Source of the DNA: Massilia phosphatilytica
GTDB lineage: Bacteria; Pseudomonadota; Gammaproteobacteria; Burkholderiales; Burkholderiaceae_D
Assembly (NCBI RefSeq): GCF_002968015.1
Contig: NZ_PUIP01000003.1
Coordinates: 1 to 64,000, forward strand
Direction of reading: 5' to 3'
Length of the DNA: 64,000 bases
Numbering within the stretch: the stretch's first letter is position 1; every line of letters starts with the position of its first letter. The translations under genes and the position numbers were made by a program. The notes beneath the pieces were generated by a model. That model was not told the origin of the DNA. It saw only the letters and a list, made by a program, of their open reading frames with translations, and did not search any database. Shown piece after piece: positions 35,914 to 45,306 of the stretch.

Positions 35914-35922
35914 GAGACCGAC

Positions 35923-37218
35923 ATGCATCGCATCCTCGCCATCGCCGCGGCCCTGGCCGCAGTACCCGCGTCCGCCGCGACGTATTACGTGACCCCGACG
36001 GGCAGCGACGCCGCGGCCGGCACGCTGGCCGCGCCGTGGCAATCGTTCGCGCACGCACAGGCCGTCGCCCGGCCGGGCGACACGGTGCTCTTCCGCGGCG
36101 GCCGCTACGTCTACACCGGGGCCACGACGGCGTGCGCATCGCGCCGCGCGACCGTGTCCGCCATCGTGCTCGACAAGAGCGGCACCGAAGGCCAGCCGAT
36201 CCGCTACTGGGCGTATCCCGGCGAGACGCCCGTGTTCGATTTCGCGGGCATGAAGGACGATTGCCGCGTCAAGGGCATCGAAGTCGTCGCCGACTGGATC
36301 CACCTGAAGGGCCTGGAAATCACGGGCGCGCCGCAGCAGCCCGACAACCGCCTGAACCACGAGTCATGGGGCGTGTGGATCAACGCGAACCACGACGTGT
36401 TCGAACAGCTCGACCTGCACCACAACATGGGGCCGGGCCTGTTCATCAAGGACGGCGGCTGGAACCTCGTGCTGAACAGCGACTCGCACCACAACTACGA
36501 TCCGTACACGTCCAACGGCGCAGGCCAGAGCGCGGACGGCTTCGGCGCCCACGTGAGCGCCGGCCATCCGGGCAACGTGTTCCGCGGCTGCCGCGCGTGG
36601 GCGAACACGGACGACGGTTTCGACCTGATCAACGCGTACTCGCCCGTGACGATCGAGTACTCGTGGGCGTGGCAGCACGGCTACCTGCCGGGGACGCACA
36701 CGCCGCTCGCGGCCGGGAACGGGAACGGCATCAAGGCGGGCGGCTACGGCGGGCGCTACGTGCCCGACGGCGTGAAGCACGTCGTGCGCTTTTCCATCGC
36801 GTTCGACAACAAGGTGTCGGGCTTTTATGCCAACCATCATCCTGTCCCGCTGGACTTCATCGGCAACACCGCTTTCGGAAATGTTATCGATTACAATATG
36901 CTCGGCGTGGCCCCGGATGGCGGCCCCGTCTACCTGGGCACCCTGCGCAACAACCTCGCTTACCCGGCGGGTGCGGCGCTGAAGGTGGAAGGCGCGGACA
37001 GCGCGGCCAACTCCTGGGATCTGCACCTTGCGTTGAAGCCGTCCGACTTCGACAGCGTGGCGACCACCGGCTGGGACGCGCCGCGCAAGCCGGACGGCAG
37101 CCTGCCCGATGTGCCCATGTTCCACCCGTCCGCCGCCAGCGCCGTCATCGACCGCGGCGTCGACGTGGGCCTGCCCTACCGCGGCAAGGCACCGGACCTG
37201 GGCGCCTTCGAGCGCTGA
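35923..37218 (+). CDS. PL9 pectate lyase-like, secreted
   Basis: 431 residues with a signal peptide (MHRILAIAAALAAVPASAA). Right-handed beta-helix preceded by TYYVTPTGSDAAAGTLAAPW. The PL9 active site is complete: Ca ligands Asp205, Asp230, Asp231 and Asp234 (ANTDDGFDLI), and the Bronsted base Lys271 in GNGNGIKAGG. The spacing closely follows the Dickeya PL9 enzyme. It should cleave polygalacturonate by beta-elimination. It follows the PL26-like gene by nine bases and AGGAG precedes the ATG. Confidence 0.9.
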   Translation: MHRILAIAAALAAVPASAATYYVTPTGSDAAAGTLAAPWQSFAHAQAVARPGDTVLFRGGRYVYTGATTACASRRATVSAIVLDKSGTEGQPIRYWAYPGETPVFDFAGMKDDCRVKGIEVVADWIHLKGLEITGAPQQPDNRLNHESWGVWINANHDVFEQLDLHHNMGPGLFIKDGGWNLVLNSDSHHNYDPYTSNGAGQSADGFGAHVSAGHPGNVFRGCRAWANTDDGFDLINAYSPVTIEYSWAWQHGYLPGTHTPLAAGNGNGIKAGGYGGRYVPDGVKHVVRFSIAFDNKVSGFYANHHPVPLDFIGNTAFGNVIDYNMLGVAPDGGPVYLGTLRNNLAYPAGAALKVEGADSAANSWDLHLALKPSDFDSVATTGWDAPRKPDGSLPDVPMFHPSAASAVIDRGVDVGLPYRGKAPDLGAFER

Positions 37219-37239
37219 ACCGAACCACACAGGAAGACC

Positions 37240-38508
37240 ATGAACCCATCGATACGCGGGGCCGCCGGTGCCCTGCTTTTACTCGCCTGCGCGGCCAATG
37301 TCCGTGCGGCGGACAGCTGGAAATTCGCCTTCGGGCCGGGCCAGGCACCGGCCGGGTACACGCCCGTCGGCGCGGGCTACAGTGCCGCGCGCGGCTACGG
37401 CCTGGAACCGGGTGGCCGGCCGGACGGCACGAACCCCTTCTATTTTTCCGTCGACCTCCCGGAAGGGAATTACACGGTCACCGTCACCCTGGGCGACGAC
37501 AAGGCCGCCGCAACGACGACGGTGAAATCCGAACTGCGGCGGCTGATGCTGGAAAACGTGCGCACGGCACCCGGCGAAACCGTCACGAAGACGTTCACCG
37601 TCAACGTGCGCACGCCGAAAATCCCGACCGGCGGCGCCGTGAAACTGAAGGCGCCGCGCGAAACCGTCGAGGAAGCGTGGAACTGGGACCCTCGCTTGAC
37701 ACTGGAAATCAACGGCGCACACCCGGCCGTGCGGACGATCGCGATCGCACCGGCACACGTGCCGACCCTGTACCTGCTGGGCGACTCGACCGTCTGCGAC
37801 CAGCCGGCCGAGCCGTACAACAGCTGGGGCCAGATGCTGCCCCGCTTCTTCAAGCCCGGCATCGCCGTCGCCAACCACGGCGAATCGGGCGAGACCTACC
37901 GCGACTCGCTCGCGCGCCGCCGGCTGGACAAGATCGTGAGCGGCATGAAGCCGGGCGACACGCTCGTCATGCAGTTCGGCCACAACGACCAGAAGCAGAT
38001 CAAGGATGGCAAGGGCGGCCCGTTCACGACGTACAAGGCCGAGATCAAGGCCCACGTGGACGCAGTCCGCGCACACGGCGGCCTGCCCGTGATCGTGTCG
38101 TCGATGGAGCGGCGCGGCTTCGACGCGGACGGCCGCGTGATCCCGTCGCTGCAGGATTACGCCGAGGCGGCGCGCCAGTCCGCGCGGGAACTCAACGTGC
38201 CGTTCATCGACCTGAACGCGATGAGCAGGACGTTCTACGAGGCGCTGGGGCCGGAAGGGTCGAAAGCCGCGTTCGCGGAGCCCGCGCCGGGCCGCCTGGA
38301 CAACACCCACCACGACAGTTACGGCAGCTACGAGCTCGCGAAGGCCGTCGTGCTGGGCCTGCGCCAGGCGCGCGTGCCCGCGGCCGAGTTCATCGTCGAC
38401 GACTTCGCGTTCGACCCCGCCCATCCCGACCCCGTGGCGGCGTTCGCCGTACCGCCGAGTCCCCACCATACCGCAGAACGCCCGCTGGGCGACGAGGAGC
38501 ACAAATGA
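37240..38508 (+). CDS. Rhamnogalacturonan acetylesterase (CE12, SGNH) with N-terminal beta domain
   Basis: 422 residues with a signal peptide (about 1-23). Residues 25-165 form a beta-sandwich like that preceding RhgT/YesT-type esterases (KFAFGPGQAPAGYTPVGAGY). The SGNH core follows: LLGDSTVCDQ with Ser183, NHGESGETYRDSL, FGHND (Asn249), and a C-terminal DNTHHDSYGS carrying the Asp/His pair. It removes acetyl groups from the rhamnogalacturonan backbone so that lyases can act. Same operon as the PL26-like and PL9 genes; stop overlaps the next start (ATGA). Confidence 0.9.
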   Translation: MNPSIRGAAGALLLLACAANVRAADSWKFAFGPGQAPAGYTPVGAGYSAARGYGLEPGGRPDGTNPFYFSVDLPEGNYTVTVTLGDDKAAATTTVKSELRRLMLENVRTAPGETVTKTFTVNVRTPKIPTGGAVKLKAPRETVEEAWNWDPRLTLEINGAHPAVRTIAIAPAHVPTLYLLGDSTVCDQPAEPYNSWGQMLPRFFKPGIAVANHGESGETYRDSLARRRLDKIVSGMKPGDTLVMQFGHNDQKQIKDGKGGPFTTYKAEIKAHVDAVRAHGGLPVIVSSMERRGFDADGRVIPSLQDYAEAARQSARELNVPFIDLNAMSRTFYEALGPEGSKAAFAEPAPGRLDNTHHDSYGSYELAKAVVLGLRQARVPAAEFIVDDFAFDPAHPDPVAAFAVPPSPHHTAERPLGDEEHK

Positions 38509-39494
38509 AGCGCCGTACATTCCTGACTACCCTCGGCCTGGCCGCCCTGGCCGGCTGCGCGGGCATCGCGCCGACGCAGCGCCAGGACGCCTACAAGGAC
38601 GCCTACATCTTCGCCTACTTCATCGACAACGGCCAGGACGGCCTGCACCTGGCCGGCAGCACCGACGGCTACCGCTGGGAAGCGCTGGGCGGCGGCCGCA
38701 GCTATCTGGCGCCGACCGTCGGCAAGGCGAAGCTGATGCGCGACCCGTGCATCGTGCGCGGGCCGGACGGGATCTATCACATGGTGTGGACGAGCGGCTG
38801 GAACGAGACGGGCATCGGCTACGCGTCGTCGCCGGACCTCATCCACTGGTCGCCGCAGCGCGAACTGCCCGTGATGGCGCACGAACCGACCACGTTGAAT
38901 GCGTGGGCGCCCGAGATCGCGTGGGACGAACAGCGCGGCGAGTACCTGATCTTCTGGTCGTCGACGATCCCGGGACGGTTCGCGGCATCCGAGGCGGCCG
39001 GCGACGACGCGGGCGCCAACAAGTACAACCACCGCATCTACGCGACGACGACGCGCGACTTCGCCACGTTCACGCCCACGCGCCTGTTCTACGATCCGGG
39101 CTTTTCCGTCATCGACGCGACCTTCCTGCGCACGAACCACGGCAACTGGCTGCTCGTGAAGGACGAGACCCGGCACCCGCCGCGCAAATACCTGCAGCTG
39201 GCGCGCGCCGCCGGCCTGCAGGGACCGTTCGAACCGCTGGGCGCCCCGATCTCGCCCGCCGGCCTGTGGACCGAGGGACCGACGGCACTGCAGGTAGGCG
39301 AAAGCGACGTCATCGTGTACTACGACGCCTACACGACGAAGCACTATGGCGCACTGCGTTCGCGCGATCTCGTGCATTGGGAAGACGTGACGGCGCAGAT
39401 GCACTTCCCGGATGAGGGCACGGCACGGCGCATGCGCCACGGGACGGCGTTGCGGGTTCCGGCGGACGTGCTGGAGCGCTTGCGCAGGCCGTAA
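38505..39494 (+). CDS. GH43-like five-bladed propeller lipoprotein
   Basis: 329 residues. The N-terminus combines a Tat-like motif (KRRTFLTT) and a lipobox LAGC, so it is probably a lipoprotein. Core features of the GH43/GH32 clan: MRDPCIVRGPDGIYHMVWTS, WAPEIAWDEQRGEYLIFWSS, and the general-acid motif WTEGPTAL. Likely removes arabinose or similar side-chain sugars. Start overlaps the CE12 stop by four bases. Last gene of this pectin operon; the 39495-39607 gap beyond carries no gene. Confidence 0.82.
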   Translation: MKRRTFLTTLGLAALAGCAGIAPTQRQDAYKDAYIFAYFIDNGQDGLHLAGSTDGYRWEALGGGRSYLAPTVGKAKLMRDPCIVRGPDGIYHMVWTSGWNETGIGYASSPDLIHWSPQRELPVMAHEPTTLNAWAPEIAWDEQRGEYLIFWSSTIPGRFAASEAAGDDAGANKYNHRIYATTTRDFATFTPTRLFYDPGFSVIDATFLRTNHGNWLLVKDETRHPPRKYLQLARAAGLQGPFEPLGAPISPAGLWTEGPTALQVGESDVIVYYDAYTTKHYGALRSRDLVHWEDVTAQMHFPDEGTARRMRHGTALRVPADVLERLRRP

Positions 39495-39562
39495 CGCGGC
39501 CGTACGCCCCGTCCTACAGCCTCGATTGTGAGGGGGCAACGGTGCGCGGGAACCAGGGCCGT

Positions 39563-39583
39563 TGGAGTAACCTGATTGCTCCA
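39563..39583 (+). promoter_or_regulatory. Stem-loop before the DUF2382 gene
   Basis: TGGAGTAA (39563-39570), CCTGA loop, TTGCTCCA (39576-39583): an 8-pair stem with one G-U in RNA, 24 bases before the GTG start of the first DUF2382 gene. A GGAAC at 39549-39553 could be an ECF-like -35. Function unknown. Confidence 0.35.
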
Positions 39584-39607
39584 GTGTCGTGAACCCGGAG
39601 GCGGACC

Positions 39608-40039
39608 GTGTCCCTTGACTCAATACAACCCGATCAGGAAAAGCAGGAGCTCTTGCGGGTTCCCGTCGTCCATGAGGAGGCGTGGGTCGAGAAACGGATC
39701 GTCGACACGGGGCGCGGCGTACGCATCCACAAAACCGTCGCCGAACACCCTTGCCAGATCGACGAAAGTCTTCTGCGCGACGAGGTGCAGGTTACCCATG
39801 TGCCGGTGGACCGCATCGTTCCGCTGGACCAGGCGCCCACCTCCCGTTACGAGGGGGATACGCTCGTGGTACCGATCCTTGAAGAAGTGCTGGTCGTCGA
39901 ACGGCGCCTGCGCATCAAGGAGGAACTGCACATCACCCGAACCCGCCACGAGGAACGCCACGCCGAGACTGTCCTGCTCAAGTCCGAGCATGTCAGCGTG
40001 GAGCGCTTCGACGAGCGCGGCGACGACTCATCAACGTGA
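39608..40039 (+). CDS. DUF2382 (YsnF/AvaK-type) stress protein, short
   Basis: 143 residues from a GTG preceded by GGAGG. It consists of one DUF2382 domain: LLRVPVVHEEAWVEKRIVDT, VHVPVDR-like VTHVPVDRIVP, and the repeated VVPILEEVLVVERRLRIKEE. Highly charged, soluble, no signal. The family is associated with general stress and envelope or membrane protection, but no activity is known. It is followed by a longer DUF2382 gene after 20 bases. Confidence 0.85.
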   Translation: MSLDSIQPDQEKQELLRVPVVHEEAWVEKRIVDTGRGVRIHKTVAEHPCQIDESLLRDEVQVTHVPVDRIVPLDQAPTSRYEGDTLVVPILEEVLVVERRLRIKEELHITRTRHEERHAETVLLKSEHVSVERFDERGDDSST

Positions 40040-40059
40040 CATTTACCGGAGGACGCATC

Positions 40060-41244
40060 ATGCAACATACTCTCGTAGCAGTGTTCGATAACCGCAGCGA
40101 CGCCCAGAACGCGATGGATGAACTGCTGGCATCCGGCTTCACCCGCGATAACGTCTATGTGTCCAGCGCCGACCTCACGGGCCAAAATACCTCCAGCCTG
40201 TCCGGCACCACGACGGACACGACGCTCGGCACCACCCATGAGGAAGGCGTGGGCGCCTCGATCAAGCACTTCTTCGCCAACCTCTTCGGTTCGGACGAGG
40301 ACGAGCACGTCACCCGGTACTCGACCGCCGTCACCGGCGGGCAGCATGTGCTGACCCTGACGACGACGTCGGAACCGGAAGTGGAACGCGCCGCCGACGT
40401 GATCGAGCGCTTCGGACCGATCGACATCGACGAACGCCACGACCTGTCGGGCAATGCCGCATCGCTGGGCACGAGCGCCTACCAGGCGCAATCGTCGTCA
40501 ACCCTGCAATCGGGCTCGATGCAGTCGGGGACGCAGGCCGGCAACCTGTCGGGCAGCCTGTCCGACAGCGAACTGCGCTCCGACTCGCTGCAGCGCGAGA
40601 CGGCCGTCGACCGGACGACGGGCAAGGCCGCCATCCCGGTCGTGCAGGAAGAAGTCCGAGTCGGCAAGCGCCAGGTCGAGCGGGGCGGCGTGCGCGTGTT
40701 CTCGCGCATGGTCGAGACGCCCGTGAACGAGACCGTGTCGCTGCGCGAGGAACACGTCAACGTCGAACGCCGCCCGGTCGACCGGCCGGTCAGCCCGGCC
40801 GATGTCGCCGCGCTCAAGGACCAGACGATCGAACTGCGCGAAACGGCCGAGGAAGCCATCGTGCAGAAATCCGCGCGCGTGGTCGAGGAAGTCGTCGTGG
40901 GCAAGGAAATCAGCCAGCGCAAGGAGCAGATCCAGGACACGGTGCGCCACACGGAAGTGGAAGTGCAGCCGCTGCAGCGCAGCGCGCTCGACGACGACAC
41001 GTACTACCGCAACGACTGGCAGACGAATTACGCCAGCCTGGGCGGCACCTACGACGACTACGCGCCGGCCTACCGCTACGGCTACGACATGCGCCGCGAC
41101 GCCCGCTACCAGGGCCGCAACTGGGACGACGTCGAGTCCGACCTGCGCAGCGACTGGGATACGCGCTACGGCAGCAGCGGCTCGTCCACGTGGGAACGCA
41201 TGAAGGCGGCCGTGCGGTCGGGCTGGAACCGCATGACGTCCTGA
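40060..41244 (+). CDS. DUF2382/YsnF stress protein with YflT-like N-terminus
   Basis: 394 residues. N-terminal YflT-like domain (MQHTLVAVFDNRSDAQNAMD, then ELLASGFTRDNVYVSSADL), a Ser/Thr/Gln-rich linker (about 145-190), a DUF2382 domain (AAIPVVQEEVRVGKRQVERG, VSLREEHVNVERRPVDRPV), and a Tyr/Asp/Arg-rich tail with repeated YRYGYDMRRDARY. GGAGGA precedes the ATG. The last 79 bases overlap a GNAT gene on the opposite strand. Expected to be a general stress protein. Confidence 0.88.
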   Translation: MQHTLVAVFDNRSDAQNAMDELLASGFTRDNVYVSSADLTGQNTSSLSGTTTDTTLGTTHEEGVGASIKHFFANLFGSDEDEHVTRYSTAVTGGQHVLTLTTTSEPEVERAADVIERFGPIDIDERHDLSGNAASLGTSAYQAQSSSTLQSGSMQSGTQAGNLSGSLSDSELRSDSLQRETAVDRTTGKAAIPVVQEEVRVGKRQVERGGVRVFSRMVETPVNETVSLREEHVNVERRPVDRPVSPADVAALKDQTIELRETAEEAIVQKSARVVEEVVVGKEISQRKEQIQDTVRHTEVEVQPLQRSALDDDTYYRNDWQTNYASLGGTYDDYAPAYRYGYDMRRDARYQGRNWDDVESDLRSDWDTRYGSSGSSTWERMKAAVRSGWNRMTS

Positions 41245-41723
41245 CCCGCCGCCGGGTCCAGCGCGAGCCGGTAGCTCAACCGGTCCGCCACGCATTGCGC
41301 CCCGAGGCTGGCATAGAAACGGATGCCGGCCTCGTTGGACGCCTTTACGTGCCAGTCGATGCGGCCGCAGCCCTGCTTCGCCGCATCGCGCGCAATCCAC
41401 GCCATCAGGGCCCGGCCCACGCCGCGGCCCCGGCTGTCCGCGCGCACGAACAATTCCTTCATCATGCACTGGCGCCGGTGCGCCGGTGTCGGATCGACGA
41501 CCGACACCATCAGCATCACGGCCGCGAACCCGACGACCGTTCCTGAACCGTCTACCGCCACGACAAGCCGCAACGGCGAGTCCGCTGCCAGTATGCCGTG
41601 CAGCAAATGGTCGCGCACGTCGGCACGCGCGACCTCCGCCCCGTCGTGATAGTAGCGATACAGCTCGCACAGCAGGTCGATCAGCGACTCGTGCTGGGCG
41701 GGAGAGACAAGGTCGATGCGCAT
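41166..41723 (-). CDS. GNAT N-acetyltransferase
   Basis: 185 residues: MRIDLVSPAQHESLIDLLCE, VVAVDGSGTVVGFAAVMLMV, MMKELFVRADSRGRGVGRAL (acetyl-CoA loop R/Q-x-x-G-x-G/A) and ASNEAGIRFYASLGAQ. The start is MRIDLV. The last 26 codons lie antisense to the 3' end of the DUF2382 gene; there is no earlier stop, so the overlap seems genuine. Target unknown. Confidence 0.82.
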   Translation of the reverse strand: MRIDLVSPAQHESLIDLLCELYRYYHDGAEVARADVRDHLLHGILAADSPLRLVVAVDGSGTVVGFAAVMLMVSVVDPTPAHRRQCMMKELFVRADSRGRGVGRALMAWIARDAAKQGCGRIDWHVKASNEAGIRFYASLGAQCVADRLSYRLALDPAAGQDVMRFQPDRTAAFMRSHVDEPLLP

Positions 41724-41815
41724 GGCGGTTGGCGGAACTCCGGATCGTTGCAGTGACTTCAGACGATACCACACGGCATCCCGGCCCGTTCCCCCCGTGC
41801 GGTAGAATCGCGCCC

Positions 41816-43141
41816 ATGCCCATGCCCACCCCGTCCTCTTCCTTCGACGCCATCGTGACCGGCACCGGCCCCGGCGGCGCCAGCGTCGCGCGCGAGCTCG
41901 CGCGGGCCGGCGCGCGCGTGCTGATGCTGGAAGCCGGTGGCGCCGCGCCCCTCGCCGGCACCTTGACGCAGATGGCCCGCATGGCCGCCGTGCCCGGCAA
42001 GGGCGCGTTCCTGCACCGCGACCTGTCGCTGCTCGTGCGTGCGCTCACGACCGGGGGCACGTCGACCATCAACTTCGCCACCTCCGCGCCGCCGCCGGCC
42101 ACCATGTTCGCGCGCCACGGCATCGACCTCGCACCGGCGCTCGCCGCCTGGCGCGCGGAACTGCCGATGGCCCCGCTGCCGGACGATCTCGTCGGGCCGA
42201 TGGCCACACGCATCACGGCGGGCGCCCGCGCGCACGGTCTCGCATGGCGCAAGCTGGACAAGATGATTCGCCCGTCCGCGTGCCGCACGGGTTGCTGGCG
42301 CTGCGTCTACGGGTGTCCGTTCGGTGCGAAATGGACGGCACGGGAACTGGTCGACGACGCCTGCGCACACGGCGCGCGGCTCGTCGCGGACGGGCACGTC
42401 ACGCGCGTACTCGTGGAAGACGGTCTCGCAGTGGGCGTCGAGGCACGCGTGGGCGGCCGGATGGAGACGTTCCGGGCCGGTCGCGTCGTGCTGGCGGCGG
42501 GCGGCATCGGCAGCCCGCGCATCCTGCGGGCGTCAGGCCTGCTGGAAGGGCCGGCACCCTTCTTCAGCGACCCCGTCGTGGCCGTGATGGGCACGGTGGA
42601 CGGCATCGAGGGCGGCGGCGCCGAGGTGCCGATGGCGGCGGGGTTTTACGATCCGGAAGCCGGCATCAGCCTGGCCGACCTCACGCTGCCCCGCCCCATG
42701 TACCAGGCGTTCGCGGCGCAGGCGGGCCGCATCGACCGCTTGCTGGCACACGACCGCACGCTGACGATCATGGTCAAGATTCGCGACGCCATCCGCGGCG
42801 ATGTCGGGCCGCGCTGGGTCGACAAGACGCTGGCCCCGGAAGACCGGCGCCGCCTGGCCGCCGGTATCACGACGGCGCGCGGCGTCCTCGCGGCGGCCGG
42901 CGCCCGCCACGTCTTCGCCAGCCACCACTTCGCGGCTCACCCCGGCGGCACGGTGCGCATCGGGGAGGCGCTGGACGCGGACCTGGCGACACGCACGCCG
43001 GGCCTGTACGTGTGCGACGCGTCCGTCATCCCCGAACCGTGGGGCCTGCCGCCCACCCTCACCTTGCTGTGCCTGGGCTGGCGGCTGGGCCGTCGCCTGG
43101 CGCAGGTCAGCGCTTCACGGGAAGCGTCGTCGTCAGCTTGA
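41816..43141 (+). CDS. GMC-type FAD oxidoreductase
   Basis: 441 residues. FAD loop FDAIVTGTGPGGASVARELA near 10-30, LMLEAGG, a Cys-rich CRTGCWRCVYGCPFGAKWT near 157-175, FRAGRVVLAAGGIGSPRILR, and the C-terminal FAD segment GLYVCDASVIPEPWGLPPTL. Such Cys-rich motifs occur in long-chain alcohol and sterol oxidases of the family. Here oxidation of an alcohol or sugar is possible. The last 35 bases overlap the GH3 3' end. Confidence 0.82.
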   Translation: MPMPTPSSSFDAIVTGTGPGGASVARELARAGARVLMLEAGGAAPLAGTLTQMARMAAVPGKGAFLHRDLSLLVRALTTGGTSTINFATSAPPPATMFARHGIDLAPALAAWRAELPMAPLPDDLVGPMATRITAGARAHGLAWRKLDKMIRPSACRTGCWRCVYGCPFGAKWTARELVDDACAHGARLVADGHVTRVLVEDGLAVGVEARVGGRMETFRAGRVVLAAGGIGSPRILRASGLLEGPAPFFSDPVVAVMGTVDGIEGGGAEVPMAAGFYDPEAGISLADLTLPRPMYQAFAAQAGRIDRLLAHDRTLTIMVKIRDAIRGDVGPRWVDKTLAPEDRRRLAAGITTARGVLAAAGARHVFASHHFAAHPGGTVRIGEALDADLATRTPGLYVCDASVIPEPWGLPPTLTLLCLGWRLGRRLAQVSASREASSSA

Positions 43142-45281
43142 TGTCGGCCGATGACGCGCCGACCATCAGTTTCACTGGCACCGGCTCGACGTCGAAGCGG
43201 CCCGCCTGCGTGTTCCAGTACGCCAGGCGCCGCGCCGCGAGCGGGATGCGCACGGTGCGCGTCTCGCCCGGTTTCAGGCTCACCCGCTGGAAACCGACGA
43301 GCGCCTGGCGCGGCCGCTCGACCTGCGACTTTGGCCATGCCGCGTACAGCTCGACGACGCTGTCGCCCGCCACCTTGCCCGTGTTCGTGACGTCGACATC
43401 GACATCGACCGTACCGTCCGCCGCCAGCGCCGGCGCACTCGTGCGCAGCTTCCCATAGTTGAACGTCGTATAGGACAGGCCGTGCCCGAACGGGAACAGC
43501 GGCGTGCCCTTGAAATACATGTAGGTGCGGCCGTGGCGGATGTCGTAATCCATCATCGGCGGCAACTGCGATTCCGCCGCCGGCCACGTCGCCACGAGCT
43601 TGCCGCCCGGGTTGTAGTCGCCGAACAGGACGTGCGCGAGTGCCGTGCCCTGGTCCTGCGACGCATGCGCCATCTGCACGATCGCAGGCACGTGTTCCTT
43701 CGACCAGTTGATGGTGTACGGGAAGCTCGACACGAGGACCATCACCGTGCGCGGATTCGCCGCCAGCACCTGTTTTACCAAGCCTTCCTGCGCAAGGGCC
43801 AGCGTCTCGCGGTCGCGGCCCTCGCGGCCGTCGCCCGGGTCGGCGCACGGCTTCGTGCCCGCGTCGGTCCAGTCGTGCGCCATGTTCGGGCCGCAGGTCG
43901 GGTCGTTGCCGACGACGACGATGGCCACGTCCGCGGCGCGTGCCGCCTTCACCGCGGCGTCGTTGGCGTTGTCGGCCGCATAGTCGACCTTGACGGCCGG
44001 GCCCACGGCCGCCTTGATGCCGGCCAGCGCCGTCACCGTGTACGGCGCGGTACCGCCATACCAGTCCCAGTGCACGCTGTCCGCGTGGGGGCCGATCACG
44101 GCGATGCGTTTCACACGCGCCTTCGCGAGCGGCAGCGCGTGGCCGTCGTTCTTCATCAGCACGATGGATTCCAGCGCCATCTTCAGCGAGACGGCCTTGT
44201 GCGCCGCGCTGTCCCATGGGGCCGGGCCGTCCTTGATGGCGGCATACGGATTGCCGGCAGGCGGATCGATGAGGCCCAGCCTGATCGTCGTGCGCAACTT
44301 GCGTGCGAGCGCGTCGTCGAGATCGGCCACCGTGATGGTGCCTTCCTTCAGCGCAGCGCGCAGCTCGTCCTGGTATTTGTCGAGGTACTGGTTGATGCCG
44401 GCCTTCAGGCCCGCGACGGCCGCCGCCTTCTGGTCCGGATACCGTTTATACAGTTTCACGAGATTGCCGATCGCACCGCCGTCGCTCGAGATCACGTCCG
44501 CGCCCCACTGCCCGATCACGAGGCTGCGCAGCACGGGATGCACGCCCATCGGCGTCCCGTTCCACGCGTTATACGAGGCCATCAGCGCACGCGCGCCGCC
44601 ATCCTCGAAGGCCATGCGGAACGGCGCGGCATAGTAGTCGTGGAACAGGCAGTCGTCGAAATCGGACGTCGAGTTGCCGCGCCCGTTCTCGTTGCTGTTG
44701 GCGAGGAAGTGCTTGAGGAGTGCCGCGCCGCGCCAGTACTTCGGGTCGTCGCCCTGGATCCCGCGCGTAAAGGCCGTCGCCATCGTCCCGACGAGGAACG
44801 CATCTTCGCCGTAGACTTCTTCGCTGCGGCCCCAGCGCGGGTCGCGCGCGAGATCGGCCTGCGGGCCCCATTGCATCAGCATCGGATGCTGGTACTTGCT
44901 GCTCTGCGTGATGTAGCGGGCTTCCGTCGACTGCACGGCACCGGCCTGGCGCACGAGCTCCGGGTCCCAGCTCGCGCCCATGCCGGGCGGCTGCGGGAAT
45001 TGCGTCGTCGTGATGGGCTGGCGCTGGCGTTTCGATTCGCCCCGCTGCACGAGGCCGTGGATGCCCTCCGTGGCGCCGAAGCTGGGAATCCCGAGGCGCG
45101 GCACACCGGAATCCGGCGACAGCGCGTCGATCTTTTCATCGGGCGTCATCAGCGCCAGGATGTTGGCGATGCGCTGTTGGGGCGGCAGGTTCGGGTCCTG
45201 GAACGGATAACTGGCCGCCTGGGTGGCGCCGGCGCACAGCGCGGCGGCGAGTGCCACGGCGCGAAGGATGTTCGACTGCAT
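43107..45281 (-). CDS. GH3 beta-glycosidase, secreted
   Basis: 724 residues with a signal peptide (to about ATQA). N-terminal barrel: GIPSFGATEGIHGLVQRGES, DPRWGRSEEVYGEDAFLVG, LLKHFLANS (Lys190, His191), then the nucleophile Asp267 in VISSDGGAIG. Usual enzymes carry SDW or SDY here; the Gly after Asp is unusual. C-terminal domain ESIVLMKNDGHALPLAKARV and a fibronectin-III-like tail. Substrate (beta-glucoside, -xyloside or other) is not clear. ACAAGGAGA precedes the ATG. Divergent from the halogenase-like gene across candidate LacI-type operators. Confidence 0.88.
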   Translation of the reverse strand: MQSNILRAVALAAALCAGATQAASYPFQDPNLPPQQRIANILALMTPDEKIDALSPDSGVPRLGIPSFGATEGIHGLVQRGESKRQRQPITTTQFPQPPGMGASWDPELVRQAGAVQSTEARYITQSSKYQHPMLMQWGPQADLARDPRWGRSEEVYGEDAFLVGTMATAFTRGIQGDDPKYWRGAALLKHFLANSNENGRGNSTSDFDDCLFHDYYAAPFRMAFEDGGARALMASYNAWNGTPMGVHPVLRSLVIGQWGADVISSDGGAIGNLVKLYKRYPDQKAAAVAGLKAGINQYLDKYQDELRAALKEGTITVADLDDALARKLRTTIRLGLIDPPAGNPYAAIKDGPAPWDSAAHKAVSLKMALESIVLMKNDGHALPLAKARVKRIAVIGPHADSVHWDWYGGTAPYTVTALAGIKAAVGPAVKVDYAADNANDAAVKAARAADVAIVVVGNDPTCGPNMAHDWTDAGTKPCADPGDGREGRDRETLALAQEGLVKQVLAANPRTVMVLVSSFPYTINWSKEHVPAIVQMAHASQDQGTALAHVLFGDYNPGGKLVATWPAAESQLPPMMDYDIRHGRTYMYFKGTPLFPFGHGLSYTTFNYGKLRTSAPALAADGTVDVDVDVTNTGKVAGDSVVELYAAWPKSQVERPRQALVGFQRVSLKPGETRTVRIPLAARRLAYWNTQAGRFDVEPVPVKLMVGASSADIKLTTTLPVKR

Positions 45282-45306
45282 GCTGTCTCCTTGTGTGAAC
45301 GTTTTT

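Noticed and set aside
33124-36360. Long minus-strand frame of about 1080 codons under the pectin operon
   Set aside because: It spans several well-supported plus-strand genes and has no motifs.
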